A DNA stretch of 7,230 nucleotides from JBGTBQ01 sp041749275 (GCA_041749275.1 JBGTBQ010000423.1:1-7230); one strand, 5' to 3'; shown: positions 1 to 6,316, counted from the stretch's first letter. Notes: generated by a model not told the origin, from the sequence alone. Made by a program: numbers and translations.

Positions 1-45
1 CAGAGCGACTCGCCCGTCCAGCCGGAATCGATCGATCGCCGCCAT
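1..45 (-). CDS. Short-chain dehydrogenase/reductase, N-terminal fragment (continues off left edge)
   Basis: Reading the minus strand from the ATG at 45-43 gives 15 codons, MAAIDRFRLDGRVAL, up to the window edge. The phrase F-x-L-D-G-[RK]-V-A-L is the usual lead-in to the first beta strand of the Rossmann fold in classical short-chain dehydrogenases (FabG-like), where VTGxxxGxG would follow next. A purine-rich GGGGGAGG stretch lies three bases upstream of the ATG and can serve as ribosome binding site. The expected product is a cytosolic NAD(P)-dependent oxidoreductase of about 250 residues, but the substrate cannot be guessed from 15 residues. The nucleotide-binding motif, the catalytic Tyr-x-x-x-Lys and the C-terminus are all outside the window. 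The call rests on a short but characteristic N-terminus. Confidence 0.72.
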   Translation of the reverse strand, partial: MAAIDRFRLDGRVAL

Positions 46-217
46 GAGCCTCCCCCGTCCTGCCCTGCCCCCGAACCGTCGTCACGAGGCCCCTAGCCTA
101 CTGCCGGCCGCCCGTCCTGGCCATCCCCGGGTCCCACTCATGACACTCGGGGCGGCGACGAGGATCGCACCCGACGCATCGGTTTGGCTGGAATCGTTGG
201 ACAAGGGGGTTCCTCTC

Positions 218-230
218 GACGGTTACCGTC
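218..230. promoter_or_regulatory. Short palindrome, possible operator upstream of the SDR gene
   Basis: GACGGT-T-ACCGTC is a perfect inverted repeat with six-base arms and a one-base centre, about 170 bases upstream of the SDR start. On the minus strand it overlaps TTGACGG, which resembles a -35 box, but no matching -10 box is seen. It could be a repressor site or chance. Confidence 0.2.
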
Positions 231-256
231 AACCGCAGCATGGTAGGTCGCGTGAC

Positions 257-294
257 AAAGGCGTGGCGCTCTCTGTTGAGAGCGCCACGCCTTT
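257..294 (-). terminator. Perfect hairpin, likely (bidirectional) terminator after the glycosyltransferase gene
   Basis: Arms 257-273 (AAAGGCGTGGCGCTCTC) and 278-294 are exact reverse complements, 17 bp, with a four-base loop TGTT. The stem is GC-rich and ends in AAAGG/CCTTT, so either transcript would leave the stem with a short U run. On the plus strand the tract continues CTTTCTTCT. It begins about 90 bases past the stop codon of the minus-strand glycosyltransferase, whose message it most likely ends. No gene reads into it from the left on the plus strand within the window. Confidence 0.75.
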
Positions 295-383
295 CTTCTG
301 TCCTCGCTATGCCATCGAGACAAAAGATTAGCCTTATTTAAGGTGGGTTGGCTCCCGTCGGTAGTGAGTTGACATCCCCATGT

Positions 384-2015
384 CTATTTCTGTTCGGGCG
401 CGACGGGGCGCAGGGCGTCCAGCCCGCGTTTAACGCTCGTCGTTTGCAAAAGGCTCATCACGCCCATGTAGCCGTAGCCGAAACAGAACAGCGAGAGGAA
501 AGGTATCGTGCCCCACATCTCCATCCGCACGGCGTAAGCGATGGCGAGCAGGAAGTAGACAGCTGAAGCCAGCTCGAAGAGCGGGAGCCAACCGCTCCGG
601 CGCTTGTACTTCTTGCGCTTCCACGTTTCGTCGCTCGCGCCCTCGACCTTGTACTTTGGCGTGCGAACGAACTCGGTCTTAACGCGGAAGACGGCTTCCA
701 GCACAGCGCGTGCGTTCGAGAAAGCGAGGCCGATGCCGAGGCCCATGACGAGCGGCAGATGGAGGAGCCGCCGTCGCGCCTTCGGCCTGTCGAGATACCA
801 GATAGCCGAGCCGTAGAAGAGGACGACCGAAAGCGTCGAGAAGAAGAGAAGCGGCACGTCGAGCAGCATCAGGTGATAGAGACCCTGATTGTAACGAACG
901 AGCAGGAGCGGGAACTGCAAAAAGCTCATCAAGATCATGAGCGGGTAGCTGATGTTGCCCGTCAGGCGAAAGAACATCTCCAACTTGACGCGCAGGGGCA
1001 GCGCCGAGCGCCAGATGCGCGGATAGAGTTTCAGCCCGACTTCCGTCACGCCCTTCGCCCAGCGGCGCTGCTGCGCCTTGAAGGCGTTGATTTCGACCGG
1101 CACCTCGGACGGCGCGTCTTCGTCCAAGAGATAGATGAAGCGCCAGCCCATCAGTTGCGCGCGGAACGAAAGGTCTGTGTCCTCCGTCAGCGTGTCGTGC
1201 TGCCAGCCGCCCGACAACTCAATCGCGCGCCGCCGCCAGACGCCCGCCGTGCCGTTGAAGTTGAAGAAGCCGCCTGTGCGGTTTCTCACCGTCTGCTCGA
1301 CGACGAAGTGGCCGTCGAGCAGAATCGTTTGCAGGCGCGTCAGCAAATTGTACGAGCCGTTGATGTGCGACCAGCGCATCTGCGCGCAGGCGGTCAAGGG
1401 GTCGGTGAAGTAGTGGACGAGTTTCCGCAAACAATCGGGCTTGGGCACGAAGTCAGCGTCGAAGATGGCGACCAACTCGCCCTTCGCCGTCTTCATGCCG
1501 TTCTCCAGCGCGCCCGCCTTGAAACCCGTCCGGTCGTCGCGATGGATGAAAGAGATGTCGAAGCCTTCGGCGCGGTAACGCTCGACCGCGCGGCTCGCCA
1601 CCTCGCACGTCTCGTCGGTCGAATCGTCGAGCACCTGTATCTCAAGGCGTTCGCGCGGGTAGTCCACGGCGGCGACCGCCGCGAGCAGCCGCTCGACGAC
1701 ATACATCTCGTTAAAGAGCGGAAGCTGCACCGTGATGATGGGCAGTTCATCCTCCGCGAACAGGTGCTTCGGTACGGGTTGGAGCCGGCGGTAACGCCAG
1801 AAGTCGAAGACCTGCTTGATGCGGTATGCGCCGTAGAGCGCGAGCACGAAGAGGATGGTGAAGTAGATGATGAGCACCGTCCAGTCAATCGCGTCGAGAC
1901 GGTAGAGCGGGCCGACCGTCCGCGAGGTCTTCGCGATGGCCTCCTCGAAATACTTCCGGAACAGTTCATCGGAAGCGGGCGATAGGAGGACGGCAGGGAG
2001 CAGGGACAAAGACAT
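384..2015 (-). CDS. Processive family 2 glycosyltransferase, cellulose/mannan synthase-like membrane protein
   Basis: This is an inner-membrane enzyme expected to add sugars from a nucleotide-sugar donor to a growing beta-linked polysaccharide. Counting from the chosen start (543 residues), one membrane helix lies at about 44-66. The GT-A domain follows, with LPLFNE (98-103), the donor-binding DDS (130-132), the DxD metal site DAD (186-188), the FNFNGTAG acceptor region (around 251-258), the catalytic TED (277-279) and the QxxRW box QQRRW (315-319). About five more hydrophobic helices follow at 354-522. All processive GT2 motifs are intact. The pattern resembles the CESA_CaSu_A2/CslA-like subgroup; no PilZ domain is present. 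The frame stays open to an ATG at 2099 (28 more residues). I prefer 2015 because GAGAG lies nine bases upstream and the extra residues look non-coding. No bcsB, bcsC or glycanase neighbour is visible, so the polymer is unknown. Confidence 0.93.
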   Translation of the reverse strand: MSLSLLPAVLLSPASDELFRKYFEEAIAKTSRTVGPLYRLDAIDWTVLIIYFTILFVLALYGAYRIKQVFDFWRYRRLQPVPKHLFAEDELPIITVQLPLFNEMYVVERLLAAVAAVDYPRERLEIQVLDDSTDETCEVASRAVERYRAEGFDISFIHRDDRTGFKAGALENGMKTAKGELVAIFDADFVPKPDCLRKLVHYFTDPLTACAQMRWSHINGSYNLLTRLQTILLDGHFVVEQTVRNRTGGFFNFNGTAGVWRRRAIELSGGWQHDTLTEDTDLSFRAQLMGWRFIYLLDEDAPSEVPVEINAFKAQQRRWAKGVTEVGLKLYPRIWRSALPLRVKLEMFFRLTGNISYPLMILMSFLQFPLLLVRYNQGLYHLMLLDVPLLFFSTLSVVLFYGSAIWYLDRPKARRRLLHLPLVMGLGIGLAFSNARAVLEAVFRVKTEFVRTPKYKVEGASDETWKRKKYKRRSGWLPLFELASAVYFLLAIAYAVRMEMWGTIPFLSLFCFGYGYMGVMSLLQTTSVKRGLDALRPVAPEQK

Positions 2016-2107
2016 CTTCGATTTCTCTCGAACTATGGAACGCGAGGCCGCGCGAAACATCAATCGTGGCGCGGGTCTGGCAAGACAGCCGGACGCCATC
2101 CGTCGTC

Positions 2108-2115
2108 ATTAAATA
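2108..2115 (-). promoter_or_regulatory. Possible -10 element for the glycosyltransferase gene
   Basis: The minus strand reads TATTTAAT here, an AT-rich island in GC-rich DNA, about 93 bases before the preferred ATG at 2015 and only nine bases before the alternative ATG at 2099. Transcription starting just downstream would leave almost no leader for the 2099 start, which mildly supports 2015. No good -35 box is seen at the proper distance. Confidence 0.22.
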
Positions 2116-2210
2116 AGCAAAGAGCAGCGCCGGGGTTCGCCAGACGCTGCCCGCTTAGATGCACGAATTGTAGCCGACGGAACGCCCGCCGCACAACGAG
2201 ACACGGCGGT

Positions 2211-2249
2211 GGGCCGCACACCCCTCGCGCCGCGAGGGGTGTGCGGCCC
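2211..2249 (-). terminator. Perfect 19-base-arm hairpin, likely terminator after the small membrane protein gene
   Basis: Arms 2211-2229 (GGGCCGCACACCCCTCGCG) and 2231-2249 are exact reverse complements around a single central C. In practice this is an 18-bp stem with a three-base loop. It lies 29 bases after the TAA stop of the minus-strand gene at 2279-2758. There is no U run on the minus strand after the stem, so it may act as a strong structural stop, an mRNA-stabilising end, or a bidirectional insulator rather than a textbook intrinsic terminator. Confidence 0.6.
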
Positions 2250-2278
2250 GCGCTGTCCGTCTCCCGGTCGCGGTCTTT

Positions 2279-2758
2279 TTAGACGCCGCCCGCCGGCCCG
2301 CCATAGCTCGAAGGAGGCGGCGGCGGCGGCGTGCCCGCGCCTTTACCGAAAATAGGCACACCGATCAGACCGCCGATCACCGTGAAGATGAAGACGCCGA
2401 TGGCGCCTACGACAACACCGACGAGGACGAGCGCCATCCCCGAAAGCCCGCTGGGCACTTCGACGCCCGCACGCGCCATCTGCTCCATCTGGGCCGCCAT
2501 CATCGCCGCGCCAAACAGAAGGTTCAGGGGCAGTGCAATGAGCAGATAGAAGAGCGCGCCGATGCCGCCGGTGATGGCGCCGAGCATCGCGCCGTCGGCG
2601 GGCGACATCGCCGCCCTCGTATTCTTCGTGTAAAGGAACATAGCGAGGATGCCACCGCCGATGGCCCACAGGCAACAGCAGGTGCTGAGAACAGGAAGCG
2701 CCGATAGGATGCCGGCTAAGGCTCCACCGATAAGCGCGGCTTTGGTTTTGTCGTTCAT
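2279..2758 (-). CDS. Small membrane protein of unknown function with a proline-rich tail
   Basis: I do not recognise the family. The 159-residue product has about four hydrophobic stretches: 7-24 and 28-43 as a tight pair, 56-83, and 106-137. It is rich in Gly and Ala. Three consecutive cysteines (27-29) sit between the first two stretches. A methionine-rich amphipathic segment (85-95, with MMAAQMEQM) separates the third and fourth. The C-terminus is a short low-complexity tail with six prolines (144-149) and GGPAGG. The ATG at 2758 is preceded by CTAAGGAGAAGG ending ten bases upstream, a good ribosome binding site. The gene stands alone, 106 bases downstream of the DUF2085 gene on the same strand, with hairpins on both sides. 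A role in membrane or envelope maintenance is only a guess. Confidence 0.8.
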   Translation of the reverse strand: MNDKTKAALIGGALAGILSALPVLSTCCCLWAIGGGILAMFLYTKNTRAAMSPADGAMLGAITGGIGALFYLLIALPLNLLFGAAMMAAQMEQMARAGVEVPSGLSGMALVLVGVVVGAIGVFIFTVIGGLIGVPIFGKGAGTPPPPPPSSYGGPAGGV

Positions 2759-2823
2759 TCTTTTCTAACCTTCTCCTTAGAGTTTGGGGTTTAATCTCTT
2801 ATTGGTCAGAGAGACTTGACTCG

Positions 2824-2856
2824 CGCGGGCAACCCGCCGGAAAAGCCGGCCCCGCG
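2824..2856 (-). terminator. Two-part hairpin after the DUF2085 gene, possible terminator
   Basis: An outer stem CGCGGG (2824-2829) pairs with CCCGCG (2851-2856). An inner stem GCCGG (2836-2840) pairs with CCGGC (2846-2850) around an AAAAG loop. The left side carries a six-base bulge. It starts nine bases past the stop of the minus-strand DUF2085 gene and has no clear U run, so termination is plausible but not certain. Confidence 0.4.
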
Positions 2857-2864
2857 TAAAGTAT

Positions 2865-3446
2865 TTACCCGAAGTGCGAAACCTCCTCATGCCCTCGATC
2901 CGTCGAATACAGTTTGCCCAAGACTTGCCGGACGCCGCGGCTGCCTAAGTCAACGAGACCCGGCACGATGTAGAACGCAGTTGCCGCGCCGAGCACGAGC
3001 GCGGTCAGAAAGCGTGACCAGTGCGTGTTCTCCCACAGCCCTGTGATGCCCAGCGTGAAATCAATCGCCGTCGGGAGCGCCGCTATCAACAGCCACGCGC
3101 GGGCGGGCGCGTCCGTGCGCGTGAGTTTGCGTGCCAGCGGATAAAGGAGTACGCCCGCCGCGGCACCCGTGTATAGTCCCGTGCAACGCGTGCACACCGC
3201 GAGCGGGAAGTTGCCGACGTAGAAAGAACGCTCCGGTATCTGATGGCACAGGGCGTGGAAACTCAGGTAGACGACACGCGCCGCACCCGTCCAACCGCCC
3301 GCCAGCATGATTGGCGCGAGCACGATCACGCCGACGAGCGCGAGCGCCCCCGCCACGAGCGCGCACCACACGAAAAACGCCCTGCGCCGCGCGTGTTCTC
3401 CACTCGCCGCGAATTGCGGAACGTATTCGGTGATGGAAGCAGGCAT
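2865..3446 (-). CDS. DUF2085 family integral membrane protein
   Basis: The 193-residue product matches the DUF2085 pattern: a hydrophobic N-terminal helix (about 25-49), then HALCHQIPERSF (64-75), a short gap with G78, and CTRCTGLYTG (85-94). Further hydrophobic segments lie at about 91-105, 116-134 and 145-163. The clustered His64, Cys67, His68, Cys85 and Cys88 look like a metal- or redox-active set at a membrane face, which is a family hallmark. The biochemical role of the family is not established. D129 in the third hydrophobic segment and SRF (144-146) also fit the family. No other in-frame ATG occurs before residue 47, so the start is forced. It has no Shine-Dalgarno sequence, because the 8 bases before the ATG abut a large inverted repeat (3455-3541). 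It lies 93 bases after glpX on the same strand and could be co-transcribed unless the repeat terminates. Confidence 0.88.
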   Translation of the reverse strand: MPASITEYVPQFAASGEHARRRAFFVWCALVAGALALVGVIVLAPIMLAGGWTGAARVVYLSFHALCHQIPERSFYVGNFPLAVCTRCTGLYTGAAAGVLLYPLARKLTRTDAPARAWLLIAALPTAIDFTLGITGLWENTHWSRFLTALVLGAATAFYIVPGLVDLGSRGVRQVLGKLYSTDRGHEEVSHFG

Positions 3447-3454
3447 AACGACAA

Positions 3455-3541
3455 AGGGATGAAGGGTGAAGGATGAGGGATGAAATCAGGTGATGAAGCT
3501 ATCGCTTTCACTTCATCCCTCATCCCTTATCCTTCATCCCT
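3455..3541. repeat. Large imperfect inverted repeat built of TCATCCC units, between glpX and the DUF2085 gene
   Basis: Arm 3455-3484 and arm 3512-3541 are reverse complements at 27 of 30 positions. The 27-base centre can extend the stem (GTGA 3490-3493 with TCAC 3508-3511; AAGC 3496-3499 with GCTT 3504-3507), closing on TATC. Each arm is itself made of quasi-tandem GGGATGA/TCATCCC words. The right arm overlaps two bases of the glpX stop codon, and the left arm ends eight bases before the DUF2085 ATG. It could be a dispersed REP/MITE-like element, a terminator or attenuator between the two genes, or an mRNA stability element. The internal wordy structure favours a mobile or amplified repeat over a plain terminator, which is inference. 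Confidence 0.8.
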
Positions 3542-4580
3542 AAAATCTAATCACCGTGTCCGGCCCGCCCTCAACGTGGACGGTGTCTATAAAACGGATG
3601 TGGCGCGATTCGGTCGTCATGATGAGCGAGTGAGTGCGCTTGCCCGCCCCGAAGAGCCGGACGCCCTTGAGCAGCGCGCCGTCGGTGACGCCCGTCGCCG
3701 CGAAGATGACCTTCTTGCCGGGCGCCAGATCGTTCGTGTCGTAGACCTTGTTCGGGTCGTTGATGCCCATCTCGCGCAGGCGCCCCAGCACTTCGTCCGC
3801 CGGGGGCACCTTGCCCTTGTCCACGCCCAAGCGCTCGTGGTCGAAGACGAGCCGCGCCTGTATCTCACCGTTCAGACACTTCAGCGCCGCCGCCGTCAAG
3901 ACGCCTTCCGGAGCGCCGCCGATGCCCATCAGCGCGTGGATGTTCGTGCCGGCGACCGCCGCCGAGATACCGGCGGAGAGGTCACCATCCGAGATGAGGC
4001 GGATGCGCGCGCCCGCCGCGCGCACGTCCTGAATGAGTTGCTTGTGGCGTGCGCGTTCGAGCACGATCACGGTCAGGTCTTCGATGTCGCGGCTAAGTCG
4101 GCGCGCGATGGCCTTCAGGTTATCTTTGACCGGTGCATCTATGTCCACCGCGCCGCGCACCGAGGGGCCGACGACGATCTTGTCCATGTAGATGTCAGGG
4201 GCGTTCAATAGCCCGCCCCGCTCTGAAGCAGCCAGCACCGCGATGGCGTTATTCGCACCCAGCGCGCAGAGGTTCGTCCCTTCGAGCGGGTCAACGGCGA
4301 TGTCAACATCCGGGTAGTCATCGTCGCCCGGCTTGCGGTAGCCGGAGCCGATCTCCTCGCCGATGTAGAGCATCGGGGCCTCGTCGCGCTCGCCCTCGCC
4401 GATGACGATGCGCCCGCGCATCGGCACGGTGTCCATCACCTCGCGCATGGCCTCGACCGCCACGTGATCCGAATACTTGCGGTCGCCCTGCCCCATCGTG
4501 CGCGCCGCGGCGATGGCCGCCGCCTCGCACACACTGAGGAAGTCCAAAGACAGGTTCACGCTATTCAACTCTTGACCCAT
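3540..4580 (-). CDS. glpX: Class II fructose-1,6-bisphosphatase (GlpX type)
   Basis: The enzyme removes the 1-phosphate from fructose 1,6-bisphosphate in gluconeogenesis, in the cytosol, with a divalent metal. From the chosen start it has 346 residues, close to the family's usual 320-345. Signature segments are in order: VAVEAMREVMD (41-51), IGEGERDEAPMLYIGEEIG (60-78) with metal-binding acidic residues, DPLEGTNL (97-104), SDGD (197-200), GIGGAPEGVLTAAALK (219-234) and ATGVTDG (295-301). The DPLEGTN box and overall spacing resemble cyanobacterial dual FBP/SBPases (DPxEGTN) more than E. coli GlpX (DPIDGT), so sedoheptulose bisphosphatase activity is possible. The frame stays open to 4688, but family homology begins at MGQELNS. 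A GGGAG lies 11 bases before this ATG, so I start at 4580. The DUF2085 gene follows after the inverted repeat. Confidence 0.95.
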   Translation of the reverse strand: MGQELNSVNLSLDFLSVCEAAAIAAARTMGQGDRKYSDHVAVEAMREVMDTVPMRGRIVIGEGERDEAPMLYIGEEIGSGYRKPGDDDYPDVDIAVDPLEGTNLCALGANNAIAVLAASERGGLLNAPDIYMDKIVVGPSVRGAVDIDAPVKDNLKAIARRLSRDIEDLTVIVLERARHKQLIQDVRAAGARIRLISDGDLSAGISAAVAGTNIHALMGIGGAPEGVLTAAALKCLNGEIQARLVFDHERLGVDKGKVPPADEVLGRLREMGINDPNKVYDTNDLAPGKKVIFAATGVTDGALLKGVRLFGAGKRTHSLIMTTESRHIRFIDTVHVEGGPDTVIRF

Positions 4581-4644
4581 GCTTTCAGAATCTCCCGGAC
4601 GGATTTGAATCTTTGATTGAAGAGCTTTCAGCGTCAGCTTATTG

Positions 4645-4650
4645 ATTGTA
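4645..4650 (-). promoter_or_regulatory. Candidate -10 box of the glpX promoter
   Basis: The minus strand reads TACAAT, five of six matches to the consensus, 64 bases before the glpX ATG. The hexamer 17 bases further upstream (GGTCGG) is a poor -35. The flanking TCAGCT...AGCTGA inverted repeat (six-base arms, ten-base spacer) would place a dimeric regulator over this box. Confidence 0.3.
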
Positions 4651-4682
4651 GCTGAATAGATCGAGCGCCGACCGCTGACGAA

Positions 4683-4710
4683 TCGCAAAGCAAAATTCGC
4701 AAAGCAAAAA
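4683..4710. repeat. Two tandem copies of a 14-base unit upstream of glpX
   Basis: TCGCAAAGCAAAAT (4683-4696) is followed directly by TCGCAAAGCAAAAA (4697-4710), identical at 13 of 14 positions. It is A-rich on the plus strand and T-rich on the minus strand, about 100 bases before the glpX start and just upstream of the candidate promoter. It could be a paired activator or UP-element-like site, or a simple slippage duplication. Confidence 0.6.
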
Positions 4711-5014
4711 TCTCTTAAGGTTTACGCACTGAAATGAACGCTCGGCTGTTGGAAAGGCATGTGCATACTAGCAGAGCAGGCGAGGAAATAGAAGACAAAA
4801 GGCTAAAGCGTTGAAGAGCGCCCTGTTTCCCGGTTTTTTGCCGCCCGCGTCCGTCGGAATGACGCGCCCTAACAAAACTCTGGCGCGGGGGGCGGCGACT
4901 GGGTTAATATGTTTTTGGGCGGGCCAGTGCCACCGCTACTCCTTATCTTGCCACGGGCACTCTTCAGTTTTCCCTGCAACCTACCGCGGCGCGATCTATC
5001 TTCCGCGAAGAAAT

Positions 5015-5034
5015 CGCTCACATTCTTGTGAGCG
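5015..5034 (+). other. Small hairpin in the leader region of the diguanylate cyclase gene
   Basis: CGCTCACA (5015-5022) and TGTGAGCG (5027-5034) are perfect reverse complements around a TTCT loop, 73 bases before the cyclase ATG. There is no U run after it, so it is not an obvious terminator. It could be a leader stem-loop, or an operator read as DNA. Confidence 0.4.
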
Positions 5035-5107
5035 CTGGCCGAAGAGCCGCCGAAAGTCTTTTCCGGGCGGAATCAAGAAAACCCAACTTGTCAGGCGTGG
5101 TGTTGAG

Positions 5108-6316
5108 ATGGATTCCAAAGTCGGACTGGCAATTCAGTGCGTCGGCATCTTCCTCGTGACGCTGCTCTCGTTCTTCACGATGCGTTCGACGCGCGACGCA
5201 TCGCGGAAATACTGGACGGTCGCATGGGCGTGTCTCTCCGTCTCGCTGTCGAGCCTGATGCTGGCGTTCCACATCCCTGCCGCAAGCGCCCTCTTTTACA
5301 CCTTCTATTTTTTCGGTGAGTATGCCTTCGGCTACGTGTTTGTCGCCGGGTGCCGCCAGCACGCCGCGGGCGCGGGTCTGACGAGGCGCCATCTCTGGGC
5401 GTTCGTGCCGGGGGTTGGCCTCTCCGCGCTGTTGCCGCGCCTGACGGGCGATTTCAACGACCTCTTCATGGTGCACGCTTTGCTCATGGCGGGGTTGTTC
5501 GCGGCGGCCCTCGTGGCGCTCTGGCCGGCGCGCCGCCACTGGCAGACGAGCCTCGGCCTGCGCGTCATGTCGGTCGCGCTCATCCTGCTGACGATTGACT
5601 TCCTGCACTACGTCCCCATCTTCAGCGCGCGCCACTCCGAGTGGGGGGTCACGCTGTTCGATGGCTATCTCCAATACACCTCGATCATTGACCTGATTCT
5701 GGAAATCCTGCTCGGCTTTAGCACCATCATGGTGCTGATGGAGGGGATGCAGCGCGAGGTCGAGGCGTCCAACCGTGAGTTGACCGAGGCCCGCGACAAA
5801 CTGGAACTGCTGGCGCGCGTTGACCCGCTCACCGAAGCTCTCAACCGCCATGCCTTCCACGCGCTCCTCAGCGCGGAACGCGACGGCGGCGGCGCGGCGG
5901 GCTGCGTCGCGGTGGTTGACCTCGACAACCTGAAGCCGATCAACGACTCTTACGGCCACGCCGCGGGTGACAAGGCGCTGCGCGAAGTGGCGCACGCCGT
6001 CCGCTCGAACATTCGCGCCGACGACCTGCTGTTCCGCTGGGGCGGCGACGAATTTCTCGTCCTGATGTTCGGGGCGCCGGAAGCGGAGGCGCGGCGGCGA
6101 CTCGAATCTCTGAACGCGGAACTCGCGCGCAAGGACGTGCCCTCGCTGCCTCATGGCGTGCGCGTCGGCGTCTCACATGGACTCGCCGCCTTCAAGTCGC
6201 TGTCACTGCTTGACCGCGCCATCGAACAGGCGGACGGCGAGATGTACCGGCGCAAGCAGGCGCGCAAGAAATCGGTGGAGCGCGAAGCCGTTGCGGGTTC
6301 ACAAACGGCGGGCTAG
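5108..6316 (+). CDS. Membrane-anchored diguanylate cyclase (GGDEF domain)
   Basis: The enzyme makes cyclic di-GMP from two GTP at the inner membrane. The 402-residue product has about seven hydrophobic helices (6-24, 37-55, 60-80, 95-110, 119-139, 150-170, 190-211), a likely sensory part of unknown ligand. A charged helical linker (212-236) follows, then the catalytic domain: DPLTEALNR (239-247), DLDNLKPINDSYGH (271-284), an inhibitory-site RADD (303-306) placed five residues before an intact GGDEF (312-316), and MYRRK near the end (379-383). Active-site and product-inhibition residues are therefore all present, which predicts an active, feedback-controlled cyclase. No EAL, HD-GYP or PAS domain is seen. 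The start at 5108 puts the first helix at the N-terminus as expected. Its ribosome binding site is weak (an AGG about 13 bases upstream). A long perfect hairpin follows the stop. Confidence 0.94.
   Translation: MDSKVGLAIQCVGIFLVTLLSFFTMRSTRDASRKYWTVAWACLSVSLSSLMLAFHIPAASALFYTFYFFGEYAFGYVFVAGCRQHAAGAGLTRRHLWAFVPGVGLSALLPRLTGDFNDLFMVHALLMAGLFAAALVALWPARRHWQTSLGLRVMSVALILLTIDFLHYVPIFSARHSEWGVTLFDGYLQYTSIIDLILEILLGFSTIMVLMEGMQREVEASNRELTEARDKLELLARVDPLTEALNRHAFHALLSAERDGGGAAGCVAVVDLDNLKPINDSYGHAAGDKALREVAHAVRSNIRADDLLFRWGGDEFLVLMFGAPEAEARRRLESLNAELARKDVPSLPHGVRVGVSHGLAAFKSLSLLDRAIEQADGEMYRRKQARKKSVEREAVAGSQTAG

Larger units (their letters stand above)
46..383. other. Intergenic region between the SDR gene and the glycosyltransferase gene
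   Basis: These 338 bases lie upstream of the minus-strand SDR gene and downstream of the minus-strand glycosyltransferase. The right part holds a perfect terminator-like hairpin (257-294). The left part (46-256) should therefore carry the SDR promoter, but no convincing -35/-10 pair is visible. Short open frames on both strands (44-331 plus, 138-323 minus) show no recognisable motif and no ribosome binding site, so they are not called as genes. A small perfect palindrome sits at 218-230. Confidence 0.6.
4581..5107. other. Divergent intergenic region between glpX and the diguanylate cyclase gene
   Basis: These 527 bases separate two genes pointing away from each other and must carry both promoters. 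Seen in it are a candidate glpX -10 (4645-4650), a small inverted repeat around it (TCAGCT 4634-4639 and AGCTGA 4650-4655), a tandem 14-base repeat (4683-4710) and a hairpin (5015-5034). The plus frame of the cyclase stays open back to a TTG at 4811. The extra 99 codons have no recognisable domain and the composition is unlike the gene, so they are treated as non-coding. I looked for a cyclic-di-GMP riboswitch and did not find its conserved core. Confidence 0.6.

Noticed and set aside
44..331. A 95-codon plus-strand open frame in the left intergenic region
   Set aside because: It runs through the perfect hairpin at 257-294, has proline-rich non-coding-like composition, and its ATG overlaps the SDR start on the other strand.
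759..1985. A 408-codon open frame on the plus strand opposite the glycosyltransferase
   Set aside because: It is antisense to a gene with all GT2 motifs. Its Arg/Glu/Val/His-rich translation is typical of the mirror frame of GC-rich coding DNA, and it has no motif or ribosome binding site.
3455..3541. A CRISPR-like or tandem-repeat array of TCATCCC words
   Set aside because: The words have irregular spacing, there are no spacers of constant length, and the whole is better explained as one inverted repeat.
3480..4211. A 243-codon plus-strand open frame opposite glpX
   Set aside because: It is a shadow of a clearly coding minus-strand gene and begins inside the inverted repeat.
4860..5107. 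A cyclic-di-GMP riboswitch before the cyclase gene
   Set aside because: The conserved core sequences and paired helices of the GEMM classes could not be found in this leader.
5018..6154. A 378-codon open frame on the minus strand opposite the cyclase
   Set aside because: It is antisense to an intact GGDEF gene, has an Arg/Gln/His-rich mirror-frame composition and no recognisable domain.
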